From contig BSBM01000140.1 of NCBI GenBank assembly GCA_027924585.1, positions 8,357,001-8,421,000 of the forward strand: 64,000 bases of DNA. Direction: 5' to 3'. A program made the position numbers and the translations under genes. The notes under the pieces are model-generated. The model was not told the origin of the DNA. It worked only from the letters and a program-made list of their open reading frames with translations, and ran no database searches. The stretch comes from Larix kaempferi (Eukaryota; Streptophyta; Pinopsida; Pinales; Pinaceae). Position 1 is the first letter of the stretch. The number at the start of each line of letters is the position of its first letter. Positions 47,996 through 59,677 of the stretch are shown here, in pieces.

Positions 47996-50188
47996 TATGT
48001 GGAAGTTTACTGCATTGTTTGGTATTTGAATGTCTATGGAAACTTACGTCGGTATAGTGGTATTCATCTTCGAAGCTAGTTCATGAGGAACTCCTTCCTC
48101 CGATTCGTTACCACAATTTGCAGAGAAGGTTAATAGTCTTCAATTTTAAGAAACCGAGTCACTTCTATAAAAATGAGAACTGTATTCACTGCAAAGAAGT
48201 GCGAGTGTCTTAGGATTCGACTAGTTGCAGAAGCTATCCTTTTTAGCCTTTGGTTTTAATTATCCAGGTAATGTTTTACTTGTAAATTTCGTATGGTTTC
48301 CCATTATTTTGTTTAGTTTTGGGATAATGTTTAACTCTCTTAGTTTTCGTGGCAGGTTCTGTCACATACAAGGTTCTAAGCTCCAGTTGAGTGGGAATTA
48401 CTGCGTGTAAGTGGTAAGTCTCGGTGGTTCCCTTGTGGATTCTCTTGGCAACTGTTTGTTGTGTTGAAATGGTCGAAGCATTCAATTTTATGGAGAGGTG
48501 GTTGCTGTTATAAAGCTTACCTTCTTTCAAGCTAACCTGGGGAGGATGGAATCCTAAACCTACTCTTATAATGTATTCTACAGTTGATTGTCTCTTTGAA
48601 ATGTAATACTTATTTTCTATGGTTTTTATCCCTCGACTTCTTGATAAAGATGAAGGGTTCGGCCCTTGGTTTTACACCGTGTCTGGAAACAATGTTTTGT
48701 GTTAATGGTTGTCAATATTCGTCGATTTGGTGATGGCCGAGACCCAAAACTCAATGTTTATTTTGAAACTTTGAAACCCTAACCTATTCGGTTCAGGAGG
48801 TGACTTTGGAAATAGAAATCTAGCTTTATGTATTTATATGGTTTGTTGCAGATAATGTTTATGATAGGAAATTAATGCCACTGTCTGATGTTGATGTTGA
48901 GATATTCCTTCGTCTTAGTTTTAAGCAATGCATGTGATAAATGTTTTTGTGACTATAATTTACGATGTTGAAATTATTTCTAAAATGTCGAAGTAAAGGA
49001 GTTAAGGATTCTGATGATAAATGGATATTCGCCCAAATAGTCTTATTCTATGTTTAAGAAGTTTTGATAAAGGTGATACGAGTTAACCGGTTCTGGTTAC
49101 TCCATTTGACTTGTCAGTGACTTCGAATGTGGAAGCGAGTAATTTGTTTTGACATTGAAAAATAAAATATAATACAGGAATGAATAGAAGTCTTTGGAAG
49201 GTTTAGAATAACATGGAAAACATAAAACCCTAGATTATTCTATTTATGTCAGAAGTAGAAATAAAATGTTGTAAATACTCTTAAGTTTATTTTTGCAGCC
49301 GTTATAATTTCATAAAGGTTGATAACATAAATAAAATGAAAGTATAATACTATACTGTTTTGAATGAGAAAAATAAGAGAATGCGTAGCATGTGTATTCT
49401 GAGAGGAAGTAAATGATCTAAAGTGTAAACCCTAGGTTTTTGTACAGAGATGAAATATTTATTTATGTCACTAAGTAAAAGAAGATAATAGAATACCTGT
49501 AATATGAAATGCTATTATTTATCCTGAGTCTAGACATATATTTTATATTACAGAATATAACTGATAAGAAATATTAATGAAATACAGCAGCGTTAGTTTA
49601 TTCATTCATTTGGCAATATGGCTATCATTCATCTATCTTAATTCTCTTTCTCTGCACTAGAGTACTATACAGAAAACATTATGGGGAAAAATACAGAGAA
49701 GTTATTTGTTCAATCATTTCATTTACTTAATCATCATTACACAAAAATCATGACTAGATCAGGATTCAAAACAATTACTTTTATATGATGATAACTTATG
49801 AATACTAAATCAATAATTGTAGAAAATAATTTAACTACTTAGAAACAGAAAAGACAAGTAGAACCTGTAACAGATGATAGGGTGGACAAACACCCAAGGA
49901 GGCTTGTTCCTCCCAACCTTCTCCAGAAGAAGCAGCCAAACTCCTTGCCTCCTTTGGACCCCGAGCTTGTTTACTGAACCACCAGGTAGATGGACTCTGT
50001 GTAGAAGCAAGGCACTCATAAATTGTACAAGCAACAAACTATTAAGACTTGCTCCTCATCTTTTAGGACTCTGCACTCAACAATATAATATGCAGACTTA
50101 CACCATGATAAAAAACTAGCATATCCCCTCATCGAATCTCTTAGGTTCAAGCAACAAAACCCCAAGGTAAATTTCCTCATCAGGAAAA
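47996..50188. other. Spacer without recognised genes
   Basis: Mixed AT-rich sequence. A GC-richer block at 49870-50040 can be read on the minus strand as a 60-residue open stretch rich in V, L and P, but it matches no family I recognise and has no supporting signals. Confidence 0.4.
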
Positions 50189-50433
50189 GTGATGAACCTC
50201 AGTCCAAAATTCGATGGCTCTTTTAAAAAGATTGCCTCAGTCTTTAGTGGTCAATTTTCCAAATCCTTTTTAACATCTTTGTTTTTCTTTCTTTTGGGGA
50301 GGATTTTTTCCCATGAGGTTTTCTCCTTTTCGCTGCTTATGATAGTTTGTACATGGGTACCTTATGAGGCCTTGTTGTTGGGACCCATCTTTGTTTTCCT
50401 TGGTTTCCTCCCTATGTTTTGCTTATCGGGGGG

Positions 50434-50640
50434 GTGTTGGAGTTCCAATGTACAAGCCAACTAACCTTACGTAGGAACTCTCATCTGCCCAGATGTTCTT
50501 AGTTGTATCTAGGCTTCTCCATTGCTATAAATGGACATTCTCTCTTGTAACTATTCATTCATATCAATAGATTACTTATTTTATTATGCTGAAGGTTGTC
50601 TTTGATCCAGGGTAGAACCCGAATCTTTATATTTAATGAG
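50434..50640 (+). repeat. Candidate copia-type LTR start
   Basis: TGTTGGAGTTCC starts right after a run of seven G (about 50427-50433), as a 3' LTR follows a purine tract. Within it lie a TATA-like tataaat (50526-50532) and 'tcaatagatt' resembling a polyadenylation region. The right end is not defined. Confidence 0.4.
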
Positions 50641-51290
50641 TCTATCAGCGATCTGCTTATTGGTTGCCTTTTTTTGTTGATGTATGGAAGGAGATTGGTC
50701 TCCTTGCTAGGATAGTCTTCTGTTACGTTGGTGAAAGTGTAGAAACTGCATTATTATCCTAGATGTCCAATGCACTTTTCAAGGATTATAAAACTCTACC
50801 TCTATTCTCCTTAATATCCAATGCACTTGTCAAGGATTATAAAGCACTATCTCTCGTTGTTTCATGGTGTATTTGGTTGATGCCTCTCATTGTTTCATGG
50901 TGTATTTGGTTGATGCGTAACTAAATTTATTGATAAATATGGGGCATCGGAATATTTTGATAGTGCGACTAAAGGGAATCCTCAATTGGGAAGGGTACGG
51001 GGTCTTATTTATTTCAAGGATTTAATTTTCCACAAGTTCAAAGGAGGTTTAGGCTTAAGCTCCAATAATAGAGATGAATTATTGACACTACAACGTGTTC
51101 TCAAAATAGCATAAAATCTAGGCATTCAAAACAAATTGGCAATTCATTACTCGTTATCAATTGGATGTTGAAGAAAAAATATGTTCAGAGTATTTTTCTT
51201 AGGCCTTTATATGATAAAGTGATGGTCACGTACTTTTCAAGAAATTTCTTTTCAACATCTTTTTAGAGAAAGGAATACAAAAACATATTC
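50640..51290 (+). pseudogene. Decayed LINE RNase H segment
   Basis: It reads VSWCIWLMRN.IY, then FDSATKGNPQLGRVRGLIYF and FKGGLGLSSNNRDELLTLQRVLKIA, then NLGIQNKL and SLSIGC. This matches the C-terminal RNase H of plant LINEs, whose usual pattern is DGA/SKGNPG, NN.AEL.AL...L and GDS. Two short tandem duplications disturb its start: a ~60-bp one at 50765-50855 and a 33-bp one at 50855-50920. The rest of the LINE is not seen. Confidence 0.6.
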
Positions 51291-51724
51291 TCTCTCGAAG
51301 GAGGGGCTCCTCCTTGCTCCACGAACATGGCAATGAAATGTGGGAATTAAATTTTTTATTGTTTTATGAAAAATTAAGTGTTGTGGTATAATCCACATAC
51401 ATTATCTCATGAAAAGTAAAAACTTTACAAACATGGTTTTATTATCATGAAAACTAAAAATCTTTACAAAATTACACGCACCATGTGTATACTAGTACTA
51501 GTATAGTACTTGTAGCATATTTAACTACAATACATGAACCCCATATGTATAGTAGCATAGTTAACAACAATACATGAACCCCATATGAATGTCCATCGTA
51601 AAAGCCCAAGAAGAAATTACTCAGCCACTAAATCCATAGGCGCTCCATGCACTGTCAAGTTTAACAAATCGATCCATAGCCGAGTCACAAAGTATATTGG
51701 TACGGACTCACGGAGTATCTGTTC

Positions 51725-53982
51725 CTAACCATGCAAAGACGGGATTTTATAAATTTCAATTGAAGAAGATCCTTCTTCAGTCCAAGGCTGTAAAGGTGTT
51801 TCAGGTGCAGCCACGGACATGCAGGGCAAGGGAGGATCGGGCATGTCGTCTCCAATTTGTTCTAACATTTGAACAACCCGACTCATAGAAGGACGATCTA
51901 CGTAGTTGTATTGTATGCACCACAATCCAACTTTAGTAAGTCTCCTTGCCTTCTCCTCATCTAATTCTGTTTCCATTCCTCCTCTCAATCTCATCCCCAA
52001 CTCCCCACTCTCAAGCATCTTGAAAGCCCACTCAGGAAAATAAAACTGGCTTGAACGGCTCACCCTCCAATCGATGTTCTTTCTTCCCCCAACAACCTCC
52101 AGCAACAGCATTCCAAAGCTATAGACATCTGATTTATCTGTAGCAGGACCCAAATTATTGTCACACAACTCTGGCGCCACATATCCCGGCGTCCCTCTCG
52201 CAGCCGTCATTGATATATGGGTCTCTTCCTTCCCACAAAATTTTGCCAGGCCAAAATCGGAAACTTTTGGTGTGAAGTCTGCGTCCAGCAATATATTGTG
52301 AGGTTTGATGTCGAAGTGTATGATGCGCTTATCGCAGTCATGGTGTAAATACGCAATTCCACGAGCGGCGCCCAAAGCTATTGAATACAATTGTTCCAAC
52401 TTTAAGACTTGCTGTTCCTTCTCTCTTTCGGCAAAGAGAAATTTATCAAGAGATCCATTGACCATGTACTCATAAACCAGTGCGCTTGTAGGGCTTTCGA
52501 AACAATACCCTAACAGCCGAACCAAGTTGACATGATGAACCCGTCCAATGGTGGTCACTTCATTCATGAATTGGGTTTCGCTGTGTCTATGCCTATCAAG
52601 AATCTTAACAGCCACTGGAACTTCGTTGGAACGAAGCATTCCTTTATACACCACACCATAGCCCCCTTCTCCCAACTTTTCTGCAAAGTTGTTTGTGATC
52701 TTCTTCAAGTGAGAGAGTGAATATCTAGTTGGCATTTCATAACCATATTGCTTGAGGAATTTCTCCACCTTAGATATAGAACTACCGGTAGGAGGGTTTC
52801 TCCTCTTTGCACAAAACATTAACAGCAGTGCTACTGCCACTACTGTCAACGCAACCCCTAGCACGGAGCAACCTGCGGTTATATAATGAACAGATTGATA
52901 TCATTGTGTATTCCTCGAACCCCGTAGAGATCAATATTAATGGAAACAAAATGCAAATTCACCTCGACGTTAAATCAGAGATACTGAATAGGAAAAAATC
53001 AAATGTACCTATTATAATAGAAGACTTGTTTCGACCTCCTGTATCTTGAATTCCTGCAGTTTTTGGTAAGAGAACGCATACTTGAGAGATCGGGAAACAC
53101 ATATACATAACATGATTCAAGAGTATTGGCAAAATTATTGATAGAATTCAAGCACTGACTTTGTAATCAAATTTGTAAAAGGAGATCAAGAAACCTACCA
53201 TTGCTGGGGCATTTGTCTGGATGCGATGTGCCATCGGGACAATAGCAAAGAAACGTCGTCGGTTTTGAAATGTTATAACCACATCTCCCGTGACTATTAG
53301 AACAAGCAACACAGCTTTTGTATCTGTTCGTGTTGACAAGCCATGTTACCTGGAAACCGGCCCCGAGTAAAGTCTGATTATTAATGGACTCAGTAGAAAG
53401 CTGGTTCTTAATTGGTAGTTGATATGTGTTACAGAACGGTGCCCGCTGAGGGTTTAAACTGTAGTGCCAAGCATCGCTGCATAAACTTAAATTTCCATAA
53501 GCGTTCTCAGGGATTTGGTCGCAGTGCTTCCAAAGCGTGAGATTAGTGTACCCATTGGCGATCTGAAATTGAGAACCAGGCAACCAGAATTGATAGTAGT
53601 TACCTGAAAGATTGCAATTACCGCTCCACAGATTGTCGTTAACAATGTTCAGTATTCTATCTACGGTGTTATTCTCCAAGTCAGAGGACTCCACTATGTG
53701 ATATTCATTTCCTCCGATATTGATCATAGGATGGCCCTGGTAATCACATGAGTGTAGCTGAAAGTCAGGGTCACCACAGCCGCTGCCGTTTTTCGCAAAA
53801 GGATACCTTATTTCGACGTCTCCACACATAATTGTAGAAGTTGGGCAATCCTCGTATTGAGTACCGAGACATGATGTTGAGAACCATAGGAGGAGGGGAA
53901 GACAAGATGCAACAAGAAAGCAAAGATGAATAGTGAGAGACATTGGATTGTGAAGAAGCAGAACACCTATTCTCATGCTCAT
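51725..53982 (-). CDS. LRK10-like receptor-like protein kinase (three exons)
   Basis: Exons at 53199-53982, 53009-53053 and 51725-52872 join in frame (784 + 45 + 1148 = 1977 nt, 658 residues plus stop), all with AG/GT borders. The predicted product is a plasma-membrane Ser/Thr receptor kinase. It has a signal peptide (about residues 1-40, the hydrophobic part ending CLPLLLWFSTSCLG) and a cysteine-rich wall-binding type ectodomain (CPTSTIMCGDVEIRYPF, CGDPDFQLHSCDYQG, then CSNSHGRCGYN and CYCPDGTSHPDKC). One transmembrane helix lies near 278-297, followed by a KRRN stop. The kinase has its Gly loop GEGGYG at 344-349, VAVK Lys 366, catalytic loop HFDIKPHN (462-469), DFG 482-484 and APE 509-511. 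Phe replaces Arg in the HRD motif, so it is a non-RD kinase, a type common among immune receptors. The ligand is unknown. A start two codons further in (MRIGVL) is equally possible. Confidence 0.9.
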
Positions 53983-54095
53983 ACTATGCTCTTCAATTGG
54001 AGATAAAAATTAACCAGAGGTGACTTCAACTTAACAGAGGAAGTGGAAACGCAGAAAGGGGGAAACGAGCTGGAATCGCAGTTGGAAGACTGCAA

Positions 54096-54109
54096 AGTCA
54101 ACAAGTCAA
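54096..54109 (-). promoter_or_regulatory. Paired W-box motifs upstream of the receptor kinase
   Basis: TTGACT occurs twice on the minus strand (54096-54101 and 54104-54109), 114-127 bases before the start codon. TTGAC(C/T) is the core bound by WRKY factors in defence genes. The pair is conserved upstream of the pseudogene although the surrounding sequence has drifted. Function is inference. Confidence 0.5.
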
Positions 54110-54172
54110 TTTGTCTTTGATGGACTTACTATGCCCAAGTTGTTGGATTGGCGTGAGGTGAACAATATCCAT

Positions 54173-54600
54173 CCACACCACTTCCAGTAGCATTTAATGC
54201 TCTGCTCAATAGTACATTATATACCATGTGTTCAACTGAATAATTATCAACTTCCAACTGATCTACCGAGGCTGTATTAAATGACTTGCAGCAAGTTGAA
54301 TAATGTTCATCAAACAAAAGAACGGATTTATCATCAAAACAGCTAAGGCCACACCACTTCTAGTAGCATTAATGCTGCCACTGTATTAAATGACCTGCAG
54401 CAAACTAAATAATGTTCATCAAACAAAAGAACTAGTCCATCATCAAAAAAGCTAAGACCACACCACTTCCAGAAGCATTAATGCTGCTACTACATTAAAT
54501 GACCTGCAACAAACTAAATAATATTCATCAAACAAAAAAGAGAGTCCATCATCAAAACAACTAAGGCCACACCACTTCCAGAAACATTAATGCTCTGCCG
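54173..54600. repeat. ~109-bp tandem repeat upstream of the receptor kinase
   Basis: 'ccacaccacttcnagnagcattaatgct' recurs at 54173, 54349, 54458 and 54567, the last three exactly 109 bp apart. Each is followed by 'attaaatgacntgcancaa' and 'ttcatcaaacaaaa'. The matching region beside the pseudogene has only one such block. Confidence 0.8.
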
Positions 54601-54649
54601 AATAGTAGATGATATACAATATGCTCTGCTGAATAGTATACAATATACA

Positions 54650-55000
54650 ATTTTCATTGATTTGTTTTGATTTGAATAGTTGACAATGTACAATTATGTA
54701 TGAATGGATGTACGGATGCCCCAATAATATAGTGACTCTTTACCCTACCTCTGTCTTATTGGACGTATCAACAACTTGTGGTTCGGCCGTGTATGAGACG
54801 TCAGAAATCGCTTCATGGATACTGCACCAGACTTTCTCTTATCGGGTCGGGATTAGACCGACCGCCTTACCCTCTACTTAATCCCCCGCCGCCCCTTGAC
54901 GATTACTCGTTTCCATCCGGATTGGTCTGAGTCGCTACAGCACCTTGACAATTATTTTTCATTCATTTGTCCGATTTGAATAGTAGACAAGATACAATAA
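54650..55000. other. GC-richer segment between two ~50-bp direct repeats
   Basis: 'tttcattgatttgttttgatttgaatagttgacaa' (about 54652-54690) and a close variant at about 54958-54990 flank roughly 270 bp of distinctly GC-richer sequence. No gene, ends or family is recognised for the inner segment. Confidence 0.4.
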
Positions 55001-55256
55001 TTTGATTTGTGTGGTGAATGTTTTTTTAAAAATAATGATGGTTTAAATTCGATAATTGTGAGATAAGTATTTTTTTGACAAATTTAGAGCTACAATTACA
55101 TAATCCACTCATTTATTATATAGGGACCTTTAACAAGAATATCATGTCACTTATAAGAATTGAACAATCATCCCTCCCAACCACTCCAGTTACATCAAAT
55201 AGACTAAGCCTTTTTAATTTAATTACAAAATTAATTATACATTTAATTAAGACATT
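55001..55256. other. Spacer before the 2.15-kb repeats
   Basis: Shares 'gtgtggtgaatg...ataatgatggttt' with the upstream region of the pseudogene (around 40380-40400); otherwise nothing is recognised. Confidence 0.4.
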
Positions 55257-57527
55257 GTGCCGTGAGTATTATATATACAAATTTTCCATTTACTGTAATC
55301 AAGGTTGGCATGGATTTAAATACAACTGCATGGTAACTAAACTTCACACTTACCATATGGATTTGTTCGATAGATTAGCATTGTGTGTGTAATGAATTGT
55401 GTTACCAAGTTAGGTTTATAGCTTAAAGGAGAAGTCTAAAAATTAGACAATTAGGACATGCATTTTTAGCTGGAAGTGTTTTTTCTTATTTTGCAAAATC
55501 TAAATTTAGTTGTGTTTTATTGAAGTTTTTATGGTAGAAATGGACGCAACATTCTCTTAAATTTAATTTTATCATGTATATTTATGTATATTTAATGAAT
55601 TGTGTTACTAAATTAGTTTATAGGTTAAATACTTATTTTATTAAATTTAGTTTTATTTTATTCTATATTAAATGCTTTTAGATAGATTAATTTAAGAATA
55701 AAAATAGAATATAAAAGTCTCATAATTGGATTCTCAAAATCTAAAATAAAATTTTAAAAATATAAAATGAGTTTGCATACATAAAAAATAATAAATAGCA
55801 TGTCAATCATGCTTCAGGAACTAGTTATGACAATATTTTTGATAAGTATGTTATGATTATGCAAAAATATTAATGACTTGAAACTCCATGTACTATTTGA
55901 TTCGATATGTAATCTCAATAGTATGTTTTTTTTCTAGTGAAATAATAATAATAATAAATAGCATATAAAATAGTATTTATAAAATGCATAATTAAATTTA
56001 GAAAATGTTAATATCCAACCTTAAATCAATATTTGTTTTATTATTTATTATTTTTCATATATTTAGCATAATATGTGTTGATAAATATATAATATAACAA
56101 AAAACATAATTAATTTACCAATTAATAAATAAGAAATGCATAATTTCAAAACAATAACTTTATAATTATTAAATTTCAAAACAATAACTCTAATATTAAA
56201 TAATTTTGATTAAGGGAAAAAAAATATTAAATGATTTTAAAATATACATATTTATTTTTATTTAATTAAATTATTAAAAAATATAAAGTATATTAGTTTA
56301 AAAAAAAATAAAAATTATAAAAAATATTAAATGTTTTTAATATCCATAGAAAATTGTATATATTTTTATATATAAATATATAAAACTATGATATAATAGT
56401 GATGATGATGGTGGTGGTTAATCAACTAAGACTAACTTTAGTTAATTGGACCTTAACAAATTACTTGATTGTGTTAGGAAATCCTCCTTATGGATAAGTA
56501 GGATTCCTCTTGGGATAAAGCAAGTTTCCTAAACACCTAACCCAAGACAGTAACGAAACAAGTGGTTGTTGCTTTCTCCTAGATCTAGTCTATACACAAG
56601 CCAATCCATGCAAACATATGCATAAGAAGAAGGAGAAGGGTAGATATTATACCTCAATCTTAAAGGTTGTCCTCAGTGCTCCTTGTTGATCCAGCTGTTA
56701 GCTTAAAAATCCAAGTTGATGAACCTATAAAACAAATAAAAAAAAGACAAACATCTTCCAAAAACAAGTGTATCAAACTAAATCTATTCACTAACAAGTA
56801 AACAAATGTATGCATTCAACATAAGCCAAGTTCATTAATTAGAAATCTTCTTTCTAATGGAAACAAGTACATGACATGATTATATTATACCTAATGTTGC
56901 ATTAGCAACATCTCCTCTAAGCTCTCAACTTCAATCCTTCAATGGTTCGCTTCAATCCTTGGTAGCCCTCTTCATGACCAGAGAATGATCCAACGTAACA
57001 ATTCCAAAATTTCAAAGAAAAGCTGTAAGTGATAGGAATTCAATGACAAACTACATTAAAAAATTAACTACCACCCTTCCGAAAATTAAAGTGCCAGATT
57101 TGTTACTCCAAATCTTGTAGTTTTTCTTATCCCAAACATATCATGAGCAACGTTTCAAACGAAAAATCTAACTTTGTATCCTGGGCAACGTTTCAAACCA
57201 AATATCTATCTCTTTTAGACTCCAGCCAGCATTTCTTTTACGGCCACCCTTTCTTTATAAGTTATAGGTGTTTGGCTTCACTTTTAATAATAAATTATTA
57301 CTCAAGCTTTAATATCATATAGTTATTTTATATATTCTTACATCTTTATGACTGAAATTCACCAAAATGATAAATAGGATAACTTACAGGTTTTTGGCTT
57401 CACTTTTAATAATAAATTATTACCCACACTTACCTCTTTATGACTGAAATTCACCAAAAAGATAAATAAGATAGTGATATGTTTGGCGTGTTTATATGGT
57501 TATTTTTTTTAGTAAATTCTATAAGAG
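55257..57527. repeat. 2.15-kb tandem repeat, unit 1 (longest and most diverged of the three)
   Basis: Aligns with units 2 and 3 from a 'gtgccgtgagtattatatatacaa' start. About 1.1 kb of very AT-rich sequence precedes a gene-like, more mixed block (about 56400-57240) and then further AT-rich text. It is some 120 bp longer than unit 2 through extra sequence near its start. Confidence 0.85.
56653..56724 (-). other. Candidate 72-nt exon in repeat unit 1
   Basis: On the minus strand a pyrimidine-rich tract ending in tag precedes GTTCATCAACTTGG, and the block ends ATTGAG followed by gtataatat. The same 72-nt block with both borders is present in unit 2 (58799-58870) and unit 3 (60950-61021). All three frames have stops, so any product is likely non-coding. 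A second donor-like AG|gtataatat is at 56891. Confidence 0.3.
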
Positions 57528-59677
57528 ATTGTGTCGTGGGTCTTTATATATACAAGTTTTTCATATCAGCGAGGTTTTATGGGATTTAAATAGGAGTGCA
57601 TGGAACTAAACTTTACACCTTATCACATGGAATGATTAGATAGATTAGTATTATATGTTTAAATTTTGTTAATAAATTAAGGTTATAGATTAAATATTTA
57701 TTTGTGTTTTATTGAAGTTTTTATGGTAGAAATAGATGCAGCATTCTCTTAAATTTAATTTTATCATGTATATTTAATGAATTGTGTTACTAAATTAGTT
57801 TATAGCTTAAATACTTATGTTATTAAATTTAGTTTTATTTTATTTTATATTAAATGCTTTTAGATAGATTAATTTAAGAATAAAAATAGAATATAAAAGT
57901 CTCACAATTGGATTCTCAAAATCTAAAATAAAATTTTAAAAATTATATAAAATGAGTTTGCATACATAAAAAATAATAAATAGCATGTCAATCATGTCAA
58001 TCATGCTTTAGTCATGACAATATTTTTTATAAGTATGTTATGATTATGCAAAAATCTTAATGACTTGAAACTCCATGTACTGTTTGAATATCAATAGTAT
58101 GTTTTTTTCTAGTGAAATAATAATAATAATAAATAGCATATAAAATAGTATTTATAAAATGCATAATTAAATTTAGAAAATGATAATATCCAACCTTAAA
58201 TCAATATTTGTTTTATTATTTATTATTTTTCATATATTTATCATAATATGTGTTTGATAAATATATAATATAACAAAAAACATAATTAATTTACCAATTA
58301 ATAAATAAGAAATGTATAATTTCAAAACAATAACTTTATAATTATTAAATTTCAAAACAATAACTCTAATATGAAATGATTTTGAAATATAAATATTTAT
58401 TTTTATTTAATTTAAATTATTAAAAAATATAAAGTATATTAGTTTAAAAAAAAATAAAAATTATAAAAAATATTAAATGTTTTTAATACCAATAGAAAAT
58501 TGTATATATTTTTATATATAAATATATAAAATTATGATATAATAGTGATGATGATGATGGTGGTTAATCCACTAAGACCAACTTTAGTCAATTGGACCTT
58601 AACAAATTACTTGATTGTGTTAGGAAATCCTCCTTATGGATATGTAGGATTCCTCTTGGGATAAAGCAGGTTTCCTAAACACTTAACCCAAGACACTAAA
58701 GAAACAAGTGGATGTTGCTTTCTCCTAGATCTAGTCTATACACAAGCCAATCCATGCAAACATATGCATAAGAAGGAGGATAAGGGTAAATATTATACCT
58801 CAATCTTAAAGGTTGTCCTGAGTGCTCCTTGTTGATCCAGCTGTTAGCTTAAAAATCCAAGTCGATGAACCTACAAAACAAATAAAAGAAGACAAACATC
58901 TTCCAAAAACAAGTGTATCAAACTAAATCTATTCACTAACAAGTAAACAAATGTATGCATTCAATATAAGCCAAGTTCATTAATTAGAAAGCTTCTTTCT
59001 AATGGAAACAAGTACATGACATGATTATATTATACCTGATCTTGCATCAGCAACATCTCCTCTAAGCTCTCGACTTTAATCCTTCAATGGTTCGCTTCAA
59101 TCCTCAGTAGCCCTCTTCCTTGACCAGAGAATGATCCAACGTAACAATTCCAAAATTCCAAAGAAAAGCTGTGAGAGATAGGAATTCAAAGACAAACTAC
59201 ATTAAAAAATTAACTACCACCCTTTCGAAAATTGAAGTGCCAGATTTGGTACTCCAAATATTGTAGTTTTTCTTATCCCAAACATATCATGGGCAACGTT
59301 TCAAATGAAAAATCTAACTTTGTATCATGGGCAACGTTTCAAACCAAATATCTATCTCTTTTAGACTCCAGCCAGCATTTCTTTTACGACCGCCCTTTCT
59401 TTATAAGTTATAGGTGTTTGGCTTCACTTTTAATATTAAATTATTACTCAAGTTTTAATATCATATAGTTATTTTATATCTTTTTACATCTTTATGACTG
59501 AAATTCACCAAAAAGATAAATATGATAACTTACATGTTTTTGGCTTCACTTTTAATAATAAATTATTACCCACACTTACCTCTTTAGGACTGAAATTCAC
59601 CAAAAAGATAAATAAGATAGTGATAGGTTTGGCGTGTTTATATGGTTATTTTTTTTAGTAAATTCTATAAGAGATTG
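57528..59677. repeat. 2.15-kb tandem repeat, unit 2
   Basis: Landmarks such as 'actaagac' (56425, 58571, 60722) and 'cagccagcatttctttta' (about 57225, 59373, 61582) give a period of 2146-2151 bp, allowing for a 62-bp duplication in unit 3. Unit 2 is closer to unit 3 than either is to unit 1. Confidence 0.9.
58799..58870 (-). other. Candidate 72-nt exon in repeat unit 2
   Basis: Same block and borders as 56653-56724: acceptor ...ttgtag and donor GAG|gtataatat. The upstream donor-like site is at 59036. Confidence 0.3.

Noticed and set aside
49831-50037. 68-codon minus-strand frame with a donor-like end
   Set aside because: Too short, with no partner exon, family or conserved motif; kept only as a remark on the spacer.
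55075-55392. 105-codon plus-strand frame at the start of the 2.15-kb array
   Set aside because: The frame is broken in units 2 and 3, so the repeated copies do not support coding.
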